From NCBI RefSeq assembly GCF_000297055.2, contig NC_022357.1:124001-188000 (forward strand): a stretch of DNA of 64,000 bases, written 5' to 3'. Numbering within the stretch: position 1 is the stretch's first letter; each line of letters opens with the position of its first letter. This DNA is from Sulfuricella denitrificans skB26 (GTDB lineage: Bacteria > Pseudomonadota > Gammaproteobacteria > Burkholderiales > Sulfuricellaceae). The translations under genes and the position numbers were made by a program. Below are positions 34,020-42,849 of this stretch, one piece after another. The notes beneath the pieces are model-generated. The model was not told the DNA's origin. It did not search any database and saw nothing but the letters and a program-made list of their open reading frames with translations.

Positions 34020-34370
34020 ATGAAAACCCTTTTTATTCTCAACGACCCGCCCTACGGCACCGAGCGTAGCTACAACGGTTTTCGCCTGGCACGAGCGCTG
34101 GCGAAGCATGAGGGCAGTGAAATCCGCGTATTCCTGCTGGGCGACGCTGCGCTTTGTGCCAAGGCGGGGCAGAAGGTGCCGGAGGGCTATTACAATATTG
34201 AGTTCTTTGCCCAGAGCATTCTGAAACGTGGCGGGCAAATCGGCATTTGCGGCGTTTGCATGGATGCCCGCGGGTTAAAGGATGAGGAAATGATCCAGGG
34301 CGCCGAGCACTCCACGTTGGAGCATCTCGCAGAGTGGACGGAGTGGGCAGACAAGGTACTGGTGTTCTAG
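34020..34370 (+). CDS. DsrE-family sulfur carrier
   Basis: 116 residues. MKTLFILNDPPYGTERSYNG and IRVFLLGDAALCA give the DsrE fold; the conserved Cys are in ICGVCMDARGL. Such cytoplasmic proteins relay persulfide sulfur. GCAGGAGG precedes the ATG. It sits between the periplasmic rhodanese and the sulfite exporter gene. Cys-x-x-Cys (CGVC) is the probable active pair. Confidence 0.87.
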   Translation: MKTLFILNDPPYGTERSYNGFRLARALAKHEGSEIRVFLLGDAALCAKAGQKVPEGYYNIEFFAQSILKRGGQIGICGVCMDARGLKDEEMIQGAEHSTLEHLAEWTEWADKVLVF

Positions 34371-34440
34371 CCCCCTTTTTTTACGCATTATTCAAATGTT
34401 CAATTGATATTTGTCAGTCAATATTAGAAGGAACAGCACC

Positions 34441-35220
34441 ATGATTATTATCGTCATATTCGCCGGAGCCATCACCGGCATCGTCTTGGGTCTGTTCGGC
34501 AGCGGCGGTTCCATCATCGCCATGCCGGCGCTCATGTATCTGCTCAACGTGGAAGCCAAATCGGCGATTGCCATGAGCATGGGGATCGTGGCTGTCACCG
34601 CCACCATTTCGGGATGGGACAACTGGCGGCGCGGCAATGTCGATCTCAAGGTGGCGGCGATGTTTGGCTTCTTTGGCGTGATCGGCACCTATGGCGGCGC
34701 CCGTCTCGGGGTTTACACACCAGTTCAGGTGCAGCTTACCTTGTTCGCTTTAGTGATGTATGCCGCTGCCTGGAAGATGCTGCAAAGAAAAAAGCAGCCG
34801 GTAAGTCAGCTGGCAACAGCAGGTGGGCCACAATTATCTGAAGATGAGGTTATATCTGCGCACATGGGACATATTGCCGCACACGGCGTCGGCGTCGGTG
34901 TGCTGACCGGGTTGGTAGGCGTAGGAGGTGGATTCCTGATCGTACCGGCGCTGGTGCTGCTGTCCGGCATCCCGATGAAGCTCGCCATCGGCACCTCGCT
35001 CGTCATCGTTGCCGCCAAGTCCTATTCCGGTTTTGCTGGTTATGTCGCGGCGGTGCCGGTGGATTGGTCGATCATGGGTTCGTTTACCTTGGTGACGGTA
35101 GCCGGCAGTTTCGTTGGCACACGCATTGCACACCGCTTCTCGCAAGAGACCTTGAAGCGCAGCTTCGGCGTGTTCCTGATATTTGTTGCGACCTACATCA
35201 TGCTCAAGAGTGTACTTTAA
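34441..35220 (+). CDS. TauE/SafE-family sulfite exporter
   Basis: 259 residues from the ATG at 34441, preceded by GAAGGAAC. About eight hydrophobic segments with two Gly-rich repeats: GIVLGLFGSGGSIIAMPAL and GVLTGLVGVGGGFLIVPALV, the hallmark of TauE/SafE. It probably exports sulfite formed by the persulfide dioxygenase. The last gene of the clear operon; the 70-base gap before it holds a T-run. Confidence 0.9.
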   Translation: MIIIVIFAGAITGIVLGLFGSGGSIIAMPALMYLLNVEAKSAIAMSMGIVAVTATISGWDNWRRGNVDLKVAAMFGFFGVIGTYGGARLGVYTPVQVQLTLFALVMYAAAWKMLQRKKQPVSQLATAGGPQLSEDEVISAHMGHIAAHGVGVGVLTGLVGVGGGFLIVPALVLLSGIPMKLAIGTSLVIVAAKSYSGFAGYVAAVPVDWSIMGSFTLVTVAGSFVGTRIAHRFSQETLKRSFGVFLIFVATYIMLKSVL

Positions 35221-35246
35221 CGAAGTAATTATTCCGGGAGAGCGAA

Positions 35247-35648
35247 ATGAAGAAACTGATCGTGTTTTTACTGTTTATGCCACTGAGTGCGATAGCCGCG
35301 TCCTTGCCGGACGATGCTGGTGATTACATCCGAGAGGTACAAAACCTGGTCAAGACAGAACAGGTGGTTGTCAGGAATGGCAATGGCTCAGAAACACAGA
35401 GTGTTGGGTTGTTGATTTCGGCAAAAGAAATGTTTATCAGTTCGAGCGAGCTGACGGAAGGCGGCAGGCGCGCATTGGAGAAATCAGGTCGTTTTGCCAA
35501 GCAGACAAATGGAAGATTGACAATCCTGATGCCAGACGAACAAGAGCATCAGAATTTCCACCAGAGGGGTTACTCGCTGCATGGAGGCGAGGTCAAGCGC
35601 AATGCCTTTATTGGTCCTTATGTTTACATAGTCATCGCCAAAAAATAA
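35247..35648 (+). CDS. Small exported protein of unknown function
   Basis: 133 residues with a Sec signal (KKLIVFLLFMPLSAIAA then SLPDD). The mature part is mixed alpha/beta with no Cys and no recognised domain. GGGAGAG precedes the ATG. It lies 26 bases after the exporter gene and may be the operon's last member. Confidence 0.7.
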   Translation: MKKLIVFLLFMPLSAIAASLPDDAGDYIREVQNLVKTEQVVVRNGNGSETQSVGLLISAKEMFISSSELTEGGRRALEKSGRFAKQTNGRLTILMPDEQEHQNFHQRGYSLHGGEVKRNAFIGPYVYIVIAKK

Positions 35649-35752
35649 CTGGGGCACGAATTGTGGTAAACATTTAGCCCGGCAGTGCTGTGCCAAGATG
35701 AATGCAAGGCACTCCGGTTTTCCCCTGAAATTACTTTTACGAAAGCTTAGCC

Positions 35753-37240
35753 ATGCCGCAACCGATCAAGGTTCATTCCCAACATCCGCCCGGGGGGCGC
35801 TGCACGCTATACGCTCTTTATGCCGAAGAGCTGTCGTTCTGTCTTGGCCTGGACCGGCGCGTTGTTCATACTGACCGCCGCGACGCGCATGGCGAGGGCT
35901 TTCCCGCGCTGCTGGTAAAGGGGGTGGCGCTACAGCCATCGGATGGCGTAATCCTGTCACCGGAAGATATCTGCGCCGCGCTGGCGAGCGCCGGGCTGGA
36001 TTTGAGTGCCGTACCGGACTTGGCCGCGAGATTGGAAGCCATTCAGGAACGCTTTCTCGAGGGGGTTGAATGTAACGACAAATCCGAGGGGCTTTCCACC
36101 CGCTGCATCCATGCCGGGGAAATCAAGGATGCCCACGGCTCGCCGCATACGCCGATCTACACAACCACCACGTTCAAGTTCGATTCCACCGCCGACCTGC
36201 TCGACGTGGTGGAGGGTCGCAAGGCGGGCAGCCTGTATACTCGCTACGGTCTGAACCCCACCCTCTTCAGCCTGGAAGAAAAGCTGGCTGCTCTGGAAGG
36301 AGCAGAAGCGGCTTGGGTCTTTTCTTCCGGCATGGCGGCGGAAGCTTCGTTATTTTTTGCCCATGGTCGTAAGGGCGTGGTCTGCATCGGGGATGCCTAC
36401 GGCGGCACCATGGAGCTTCTTTCCAGCCAGTTGCCGGAACTCGGCATCCCCACTTATTTTCTTCTCGGCAGCGAGCTGGACGGGTTAAAGACCTATCTGG
36501 AAGCGGGCGCAAGCCTGGTGTTTTTCGAAACGCCCACTAATCCCACCCTGGAAGTGCTGGACATCCGGAAAATCTGTGCTATCGCCCACGAGCATGGCGC
36601 CCTGGTCGCGGTGGACAATACTTTTGCCTCGCCGGTGAATCAGAGCCCGCTTGCTCTGGGTGCGGATTTCGTGGTTCACAGCGCCACCAAGTATCTCGGC
36701 GGCCATAGCGACATTACCGCTGGCGCCTTGATGGGATCAAAACACCTTTTGGCCTCGGTGTGGGGCTGGCGCAAAAACCTGGGTCAGATGCCCGCGCCTG
36801 AAACCGCATCGCTTTTGGCGCGCAGCCTGCGCACCCTGGTCGTGCGGGTGGAGCGGCAAAACGCCACGGCGCAAGTCGTGGCCAAAGTCATGTCGCGCCA
36901 TCCCAAGGTGGCGCGGGTGCTTTATCCCGGTTTGCCAGATTTCCCCGGCCATGGCGTGGCCAGGTCCCAGATGCAGGGTTTTGGGGGCATGCTGACGATC
37001 GAGGTCAAAGGCGCTTATGAAGATGCGGTGCGGGCGGTGGACAAGCTCAAGTTGTTCGCCATCGCGCCCAGTCTGGGTGGTGTGGAGAGTCTCGTCACCA
37101 TGCCGGTGACGACGACCCACCATGGCCTGGCGACTGAAGAACGAGTGCGGCGCGGCATTTCTGATACCATGATCAGGCTCTCCATCGGCCTGGAAGACGC
37201 CGCCGACCTGATCGCCGACCTGGAGCAGGCGTTCGGATGA
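35753..37240 (+). CDS. Cystathionine gamma-synthase/O-acylhomoserine sulfhydrylase-type PLP enzyme with N-terminal extension
   Basis: 495 residues. Residues about 110-495 are a Cys/Met-metabolism PLP enzyme: STRCIHAG, SLYTRYGLNPT, WVFSSGMAAEASLF, FFETPTNPTLEV, VAVDNTFASPV and HSATKYLGGHSD with the PLP lysine. The first 110 residues are an added domain (RCTLYALYAEELSFCLGLDRRVV with a Cys) of unknown role. The family fixes sulfide or Cys onto homoserine esters, or splits cystathionine; the neighbouring sulfur genes favour a sulfide-assimilating or trans-sulfuration role. Confidence 0.87.
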   Translation: MPQPIKVHSQHPPGGRCTLYALYAEELSFCLGLDRRVVHTDRRDAHGEGFPALLVKGVALQPSDGVILSPEDICAALASAGLDLSAVPDLAARLEAIQERFLEGVECNDKSEGLSTRCIHAGEIKDAHGSPHTPIYTTTTFKFDSTADLLDVVEGRKAGSLYTRYGLNPTLFSLEEKLAALEGAEAAWVFSSGMAAEASLFFAHGRKGVVCIGDAYGGTMELLSSQLPELGIPTYFLLGSELDGLKTYLEAGASLVFFETPTNPTLEVLDIRKICAIAHEHGALVAVDNTFASPVNQSPLALGADFVVHSATKYLGGHSDITAGALMGSKHLLASVWGWRKNLGQMPAPETASLLARSLRTLVVRVERQNATAQVVAKVMSRHPKVARVLYPGLPDFPGHGVARSQMQGFGGMLTIEVKGAYEDAVRAVDKLKLFAIAPSLGGVESLVTMPVTTTHHGLATEERVRRGISDTMIRLSIGLEDAADLIADLEQAFG

Positions 37241-37281
37241 GTTTCTGAAAAAACACCTACGCTTAACGGAGCTTACTGACG

Positions 37282-38073
37282 ATGTGCGAGCTTTTTGGGA
37301 TGTCTGCCAGCCAAGCCATGACAGCAAGAGGCGCACTCTGTGATTTCCGTCTGCGTGGCGGACTGGCGGCGGACAACCCTGACGGATGGGGACTCGCCTG
37401 GTGGGAGAGTGGTGTTTTTCGTCTTGCCAAGGAGCCGCTGCCGGCACACCAGAGCGTGCCGTTCGCACTTTTGTGCGAAACCACGCGCTCGAACCTGATT
37501 GTCGCTCATGTGCGCAAAGCCCGGTTTCCGCCTGTCAACACCATGGACAATACGCATCCATTCCAGCGGGTGTGTTGCGGGAAAGAATGGGTGTTTGCCC
37601 ACAATGGGCTGGTGCCCGATATCGTGGAGATAGAGCGCGCAAATAACAGTTCGGTCTGTCACCCGACAGGAGAGACCGATTCGGAGTATGCCTTTTGCCA
37701 CCTCCTGAGCCATATCTCCCAGAACATTCTGGCATCCCCTGCCGCGAATGCAAACTTCTCGTTCCCCATCGTGGCGATGATCAGTGAATTGATCGCCTCG
37801 CACGGCCAGTTCAATTTCCTTATGTCGGACGGGGAGCATCTGATCGCATACGGCCATGACAGGCTCCACTATCTGGAACAGGGAGGCTCGGATTCCTTGG
37901 GCGGCGCCACTGCCGATAAAGTCATGATCGCCACTGAGCCTTTATCTGGTGATGGCATCTGGATCGCTTTCGAGCCGGGGGAGCTGCGAATTTACCGACT
38001 CGGCAAAATAGTGGGGCAAATCCTGACTCGGCCATCCAGCCTGATTGTCGATCTGGAGGAGTTGCCCGCATGA
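37282..38073 (+). CDS. Class II glutamine amidotransferase (YafJ/EgtC-like)
   Basis: 263 residues. The N-terminal Cys nucleophile follows the initiator Met (MCELFGMSA), then NPDGWGLAWW, VAHVRKAR and WVFAHNGLV match class II (Ntn) amidotransferases. The family includes EgtC and putative DNA-repair-linked YafJ. Its stop overlaps the cysteine desulfurase start by 4 bases, so the two are coupled. Confidence 0.85.
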   Translation: MCELFGMSASQAMTARGALCDFRLRGGLAADNPDGWGLAWWESGVFRLAKEPLPAHQSVPFALLCETTRSNLIVAHVRKARFPPVNTMDNTHPFQRVCCGKEWVFAHNGLVPDIVEIERANNSSVCHPTGETDSEYAFCHLLSHISQNILASPAANANFSFPIVAMISELIASHGQFNFLMSDGEHLIAYGHDRLHYLEQGGSDSLGGATADKVMIATEPLSGDGIWIAFEPGELRIYRLGKIVGQILTRPSSLIVDLEELPA

Positions 38074-39209
38074 ATGCTCCAGTTTATCTCGACTACAATG
38101 CCACCACCCCGGTGGCGCCGGAGGTGGCGGACGCCATCGAGCCTTATCTGCGCGAACACTTCGGCAACCCGTCTTCAAGTCACATTTACGGACTGAGGGC
38201 GAAAGCAGCGGTGGCGCAGGCAAGAGGGGAAGTGGCGGCGCTGATCGGAGCCAGGCCGGAGGAAATCGTCTTCACCGGCTGCGCCACCGAGGCTAACAAT
38301 CTGGCTATCCAGGGTGCTGCGCGGGCGCTATCCGGAACGAAAAGACACCTCATCACCAGCGCCATCGAGCATCCCTCGGTGATGCAGCCCTTCCTCAAGC
38401 TGCGCGAAGAAGGCTGGGAAGTGACGATCCTGCCGGTGGACAGAAATGGTCGGGTCTCTCCAATTGCGGTGGAGCGGGCCATAAGGCCTGACACAGCCCT
38501 GGTTTCCATCATGCACGCCAACAATGAAGTGGGCACCATTCAGCCCATCGAGGAGATCGCGCAGATAACGCGGCCCAAAGGCATTTTGCTGCATACCGAT
38601 GCCGCCCAGTCTGCTGGCAAGATACAGGTCATTGCACAAAAACTCGGTGTTGACCTGCTGACGCTGGCCGGGCACAAATTCTATGCCCCCAAAGGCGTGG
38701 GAGCGCTTTATGTCCGCATGGGTACGCCGCTGACCCCGTTGCAGGTGGGGGCCAACCATGAACATGGCTTGCGGCCGGGAACTGAAAATGTGCCCTTCAT
38801 CGTCGGCTTAGGCGCTGCGGCAAAACTTTCTCGCAAGCGGTTACTCAAGGCCCAAGCCCATTTAAAAACACGGCGCGACCAACTGCATGCGCATCTGCAA
38901 GCAGAAATTCCGCGTCTCGCCCTGAATGGCCACGCTGAGGAGCGTCTGCCCAATACCCTGAATGTTTCATTTCCAGGTGTGAGCGGCCACAAGCTGCTGG
39001 AAGCGGTTGCGCTAGACTTGGCTGCCTCTACCGGCTCCGCCTGTCATTCCGGAGACCATGCCGTGAGCGGCGTGCTGGGGGCGATGAAAGTCAGCACCGC
39101 ACGGGCTATTGGCGCGGTGCGCCTGTCGGTCGGAATCTATACCACACCGGCCGATATCGACCGGGCGGGAATGGCGTTGATTGCCGCCTGGAAGGTGCTG
39201 CGTGCCTGA
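38070..39209 (+). CDS. Cysteine desulfurase (NifS/IscS class)
   Basis: 379 residues. YLDYNATTPVAPEV, then FTGCATEANNLAIQGAAR, and TLAGHKFYAPKGVGALYV (PLP Lys) are class V aminotransferase motifs; STGSACHSG carries the catalytic Cys. It takes sulfur from cysteine to form a persulfide. No IscU or other Fe-S genes adjoin it; being coupled to an amidotransferase and a PLP sulfur enzyme, it probably serves thiolation or sulfane sulfur supply. Confidence 0.9.
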   Translation: MNAPVYLDYNATTPVAPEVADAIEPYLREHFGNPSSSHIYGLRAKAAVAQARGEVAALIGARPEEIVFTGCATEANNLAIQGAARALSGTKRHLITSAIEHPSVMQPFLKLREEGWEVTILPVDRNGRVSPIAVERAIRPDTALVSIMHANNEVGTIQPIEEIAQITRPKGILLHTDAAQSAGKIQVIAQKLGVDLLTLAGHKFYAPKGVGALYVRMGTPLTPLQVGANHEHGLRPGTENVPFIVGLGAAAKLSRKRLLKAQAHLKTRRDQLHAHLQAEIPRLALNGHAEERLPNTLNVSFPGVSGHKLLEAVALDLAASTGSACHSGDHAVSGVLGAMKVSTARAIGAVRLSVGIYTTPADIDRAGMALIAAWKVLRA

Positions 39210-39482
39210 TGGGCATGTGCGGTTGGCATCGGAATCAGCCTTGGGCGGCTAGTTCTCCACTCCCCCAGCCGACGAACTCAGGCTACAATCTTAACCGCAA
39301 CCTATAAAATTATTCCGTCCTTTTTTTCAAAAGCCTCGACTGAATACATTGGTGATTTCATGTTAGTTTCTTGTATAGACTGTTCGCGGATAAGGTGTGA
39401 GAAATGAAAAAAATTGAGTTATGCTTTGTGAGTTTTTTCAGTGGCAGGGGCCATGAAAGAAAGTGGCTAGGAAAGATCCGGC
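39210..39482. other. Intergenic region
   Basis: No gene or strong hairpin recognised. The start region of the methyltransferase begins at 39483. Confidence 0.45.
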
Positions 39483-40079
39483 ATGGGCGCTAACCATTCC
39501 ATCTCGTTTTTCGATAATCATTTCCAGAAGCAGGTCAGCGAGCAGAGCTTTGCCCTCAACCACTTCGAGGAAGCGGCGCTGCCGCACTTGACGGGCAGCG
39601 TACTGGATCTTGGCTGCGGACTGGGGAATCTGGCGATCGAAGCGGCACGGCGCGGCGCTTCGGTGGTGGCGGTGGATGCCAGCCCGACGGCAGTGGCGCA
39701 TATCCAGTACGTGGCGGAACAGGAGAAGCTGGTGCTACAGGGGATTCAGGTCGACCTGTCGAACTACCGGATCGATGGCCAGTACGACACCATCGTGGCG
39801 ATCGGGTTGCTGATGTTCTTCGAACAGGAGCGGGCACTGGCCTTGCTCGATGAAATCCAGCAGCACCTCAGACCCGGTGGCCGTGCCGTGATTAACGTAC
39901 TGATCGAGGGCACCACCTTCATGGGCATGTTCCAGCCCGGCCATTATTATCTGTTCGGCCGCGACGAACTGGCGCAGCGATTCGCCGGTTGGCGGGTGCT
40001 GGAACATGCCTTTCAGGCCTACCCCGCACCGGAAAGCACCGAAAAGGTGTTTGCCACGATCATCGCCGAAAAAATCTAG
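39483..40079 (+). CDS. TehB-like SAM-dependent methyltransferase
   Basis: 198 residues. Motif I is VLDLGCGLGNLAIEAARRG, motif II VVAVDASPTAV, and YDTIVAIGLLMFF and HLRPGGRAVINVL complete the class I methyltransferase core. The order and size resemble TehB (tellurite/thiol methyltransferases). It converges on the DUF2238 gene with a 4-base overlap of their ends. Confidence 0.78.
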   Translation: MGANHSISFFDNHFQKQVSEQSFALNHFEEAALPHLTGSVLDLGCGLGNLAIEAARRGASVVAVDASPTAVAHIQYVAEQEKLVLQGIQVDLSNYRIDGQYDTIVAIGLLMFFEQERALALLDEIQQHLRPGGRAVINVLIEGTTFMGMFQPGHYYLFGRDELAQRFAGWRVLEHAFQAYPAPESTEKVFATIIAEKI

Positions 40080-40705
40080 TTTTCAGAAATATTCTTGATT
40101 TGCCGGTCATGCATCCTGTCTAGCAAAACCAGCGCGATGATGGCGCCGATCAGTGCATAAGCCATATCCGACTGAGTATCCCAGACGTAGCCCTGTGTCC
40201 CGAGAAAGGCCTCGGCGGCTTTTCCCGACGCAAGCGCTATCCCCCACTCGATCAGTTCGTACAACGCGCTGATCGCCAGGCAGATGCAGATGACGATGAA
40301 GAACACCCATTTCCCCGATGCGATTACGGCATTGCGGAGCAGGATTTCCCGCGCCACGATGGCCGGGACGAAGCCTTGGGCGAGATGGCCTAACTTGTCA
40401 TAGTTGTTGCGCTGCCAGCCGAAATAATCCCCGAGCGAGTCGAACAAGGGTACTTCGGCATAGGTGTAATGCCCGCCGACCATCAGGATCAGGCAGTGAA
40501 TCAGGATCAAAAAATAGGCCAGGGACGTGAAGGGGAAGCGGCGGCGCGTGGCTGCCAGCAGCACGAAGGCGATCATCGCCGGCAGGACTTCGAGCAACCA
40601 GGTGAGGCCGTCCTTGGGGTGGATGCCCGACCAGATCAGGATGGAGAAATAGACCAGGACCCAGAGTGCGGCCATGGCTGAAATAGATTTATTCGGTTTT
40701 TTCAA
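40076..40705 (-). CDS. DUF2238 inner-membrane protein (YjdF-like)
   Basis: 209 residues, about six hydrophobic segments. The signature DYFGWQRNNYDKLGHLAQGFVPAIVAREIL with a conserved His, and SALYELIEWG then GYVWDTQSDMAYALIGA match DUF2238. Function unknown. Its start overlaps the end of the next small membrane gene, so they are probably one operon. Confidence 0.85.
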   Translation of the reverse strand: MKKPNKSISAMAALWVLVYFSILIWSGIHPKDGLTWLLEVLPAMIAFVLLAATRRRFPFTSLAYFLILIHCLILMVGGHYTYAEVPLFDSLGDYFGWQRNNYDKLGHLAQGFVPAIVAREILLRNAVIASGKWVFFIVICICLAISALYELIEWGIALASGKAAEAFLGTQGYVWDTQSDMAYALIGAIIALVLLDRMHDRQIKNISEN

Positions 40706-40934
40706 TGCTGTCCCACGGTTCCAGCTTGTACCGCGGTGGCTTGCTCATCAGGTAGAGCACGATGCCACAGCTCAGAAAGAACAGGGTGGTGGCGAACAGG
40801 CTGGCGGTGATAACGTCGCCGCTACCTCGCGTGGCCATGAAGTAGATGAGGGTCACCAGGCTCACGACCATGCTGACGATGGAAAACACGGAGAAGCCGA
40901 AAGCAATTTTTCTGCCGATGGTGCGGGGAGTCAT
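40689..40934 (-). CDS. Small membrane protein, two helices
   Basis: 81 residues from the ATG at 40934, chosen because AAGGAA lies 6 bases before it; in-frame Met at 40976 would overlap the upstream gene. Two hydrophobic helices (VFSIVSMVVSLVTLIYFM and SLFATTLFFLSCGIVLYLM). No family recognised. The stop lies inside the next gene's start region. Confidence 0.65.
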   Translation of the reverse strand: MTPRTIGRKIAFGFSVFSIVSMVVSLVTLIYFMATRGSGDVITASLFATTLFFLSCGIVLYLMSKPPRYKLEPWDSIEKTE

Positions 40935-40965
40935 TGGGGTTCCTTGGTTGGGTAGATCGGTGGAT

Positions 40966-41262
40966 TCAGGCTTCATAATCAACTACCCGACGCTCGCCGC
41001 GCACCGATTTCACGAAGGGCACAACCTCATTGTGAGCGGGGTGGATCTGATAGGCTTGCAGCGCAGCATTGCTCTCGAATTCGGAGTACAGCACCACGTC
41101 GGAGGACTCGCCTTCCTGGCTGAAATCGATGCCGACTTCCAGCTTGATCAGGCCGGGAATCCGGCCATTGAGACCTTCAAGCTGGCGTTTAAGTTCCTGC
41201 GCATTGGCCGTCTTGTCTCCAGCTTCTTCCCGCAACCGCCACATGACGATGTGCTTGATCAT
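40966..41262 (-). CDS. Dabb-family stress-responsive barrel protein
   Basis: 98 residues from the ATG at 41262. MIKHIVMWRLREEAGD opens the Dabb (alpha/beta barrel dimer) domain; IPGLIKLEVGIDF and YSEFESNAALQAYQIHPAHNEV complete it. Function in bacteria is not settled; the fold binds small molecules. It leads the leftward group with the two membrane genes. Confidence 0.85.
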   Translation of the reverse strand: MIKHIVMWRLREEAGDKTANAQELKRQLEGLNGRIPGLIKLEVGIDFSQEGESSDVVLYSEFESNAALQAYQIHPAHNEVVPFVKSVRGERRVVDYEA

Positions 41263-41374
41263 CCTTTTTCTTCCTTCTCCTCCATCCTCTCCCGCGAGCG
41301 GGCTACCCCTCTCCCCGACCCTCTCCCACAAGGGGAGAGGGGGCGCTGGTGAAGGGCGCTGGTTTTGATTTGGG

Positions 41375-41626
41375 CTATTTTGCGGCGAGGATGGTCAGCG
41401 TCGACTGAAGCGCTTCCGCCACTTCGCGACCAAGCGCGGTGAGGTATCCGCCGTCGGCCAGCGTGACCAGTTTCTTGTCGTGCAGCCGCTGCACTGCGGC
41501 GATTACTGCGGGCTCGGCGTCTTTGTGTACCTTGATGCCTTCCTGCATGGTGTCGAGGTCGTAGTGGGCGAGGAAGTTTAGCTCAGCAACGAGGTCGGGG
41601 GTCAGTTTGGGAGGTGGGGTCAACAT
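41375..41626 (-). CDS. TIGR02647-family small protein
   Basis: 83 residues from the ATG at 41626, whose upstream has GAAAGGT. TPDLVAELNFLAHYDLDTMQEGIKVH and LVTLADGGYLTALGREVAEAL match TIGR02647, a small proteobacterial family without a known function. It lies 29 bases after the RNA methyltransferase gene in the same direction. Confidence 0.7.
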   Translation of the reverse strand: MLTPPPKLTPDLVAELNFLAHYDLDTMQEGIKVHKDAEPAVIAAVQRLHDKKLVTLADGGYLTALGREVAEALQSTLTILAAK

Positions 41627-41655
41627 GGTGTACCTTTCTTCTGGAGTGATTTTGA

Positions 41656-42846
41656 CTATTGTGGCACGGAATTGGGGACCGCTCCATCCGATTTTTTTTC
41701 TTTCCGGTTGGAACCGGCCACCATGTCGTATACGAACAGGCGGCAATCCAGTGCGCCGTTGTAGAGCGGTATGCGTCGAGACACGGAAAGGCGGATCAGT
41801 TTGGCCAGGCGCATGTCTGCGCTGAGGAAGCAGGCGCGCCAGCCGCCGAATTTCTGTTTGAGCAGGTCGCCGATCCTGGGGTAAAGCTGTGCCATTTCTT
41901 CCTGTTCGCCGATACGTATGGCGTAGGGCGGGTTGGCGACCAGCACGCCAGTCGGCGCGGGTGGTGAAACGTCAAGCAGGTTGATCTGCTTCAAGGTCAC
42001 TGCTTCCTCCAGTCCGGCGGCCGCCAGGTTGGCGCGCGCGGCCATCAGTATGGTGCTGGAAACATCGCTGCCGTAGATCGGCAATGGCGTTTTTGGCAAC
42101 TCAGCTGCAGTGGCCTCCTGGTAGATTTTGTCCCACGTGGCGGCATCGAAATTTTTCATATGCTCGAAGGCGAACCAGCGTTCCGATCCGGGCGCGATGT
42201 TGAGCGCCATCTGGGCGGCCTCGATCAGGAATGTGCCGCTGCCGCACATCGGGTCGAGCAGCGGCATCCCCGGCTGCCAGCCGGCGAGATGCAGGATTCC
42301 CGCGGCCAGGTTTTCGCGCAGCGGCGCTTCGCCCTGCTCCTTGCGGTAGCCGCGCTTGAACAGCGCCTCGCCGGAGGTGTCGAGGTAAAGCGATACCCGG
42401 TCTGCGGTGAGAAAAGCATAGACCCGCATGTCAGGTGCGGCGGTGTCGATGCTTGGCCGTTCGCCGCCGTCTTTGCGGAACTTGTCGCAGATGGCATCCT
42501 TGATTTTCAGGGTGACGAAATCCAGGCTGCGCAGGGGGCATTTGATTGCACTCACCTTGACGCGAAAAGTCTGCTCGACATTGAAATAGCTCGGCCAGGG
42601 CAGGGCCAGTGCGGCGCGGTAAATATCCTCCTCGCTGCGGTAGGATTGTTCCGCCAGCCGCCACAGCACGCGGCTGGCGACTCGGCTCCACAGGTTGACG
42701 CGATAGCACAGCGCCAGGTCGCCGACAAAGCCGACGCCACCGTCGGTGGATACTATGGCGGCAGCGCCGAGCTTTTCCAGTTCGGTTGCCAATGGAGCTT
42801 CCAGGCCACGCGGGCAGGGGGCGAAAAAGTGTTGGGTAGTGGTCAT
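41656..42846 (-). CDS. THUMP-domain RNA methyltransferase (RlmL-like)
   Basis: 396 residues. N-terminal THUMP/ferredoxin-like part opens FFAPCPRGLEAPLATELEKLG. The C-terminal methyltransferase has MPLLDPMCGSGTFLIEAAQMA, GSDVSSTILMAARANLA and the catalytic NPPYAIRIG. It matches the N-terminal (23S rRNA G2445) half of YcbY/RlmL, which is usually a separate protein in betaproteobacteria. Exact target is inferred. Confidence 0.85.
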   Translation of the reverse strand: MTTTQHFFAPCPRGLEAPLATELEKLGAAAIVSTDGGVGFVGDLALCYRVNLWSRVASRVLWRLAEQSYRSEEDIYRAALALPWPSYFNVEQTFRVKVSAIKCPLRSLDFVTLKIKDAICDKFRKDGGERPSIDTAAPDMRVYAFLTADRVSLYLDTSGEALFKRGYRKEQGEAPLRENLAAGILHLAGWQPGMPLLDPMCGSGTFLIEAAQMALNIAPGSERWFAFEHMKNFDAATWDKIYQEATAAELPKTPLPIYGSDVSSTILMAARANLAAAGLEEAVTLKQINLLDVSPPAPTGVLVANPPYAIRIGEQEEMAQLYPRIGDLLKQKFGGWRACFLSADMRLAKLIRLSVSRRIPLYNGALDCRLFVYDMVAGSNRKEKKSDGAVPNSVPQ

Positions 42847-42849
42847 AGA

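Noticed and set aside
41280-41350. GC-rich repeats CCTCTCCC...GGGGAGAGG as a regulatory site
   Set aside because: It is a common short genomic repeat and no link to a gene start is visible.
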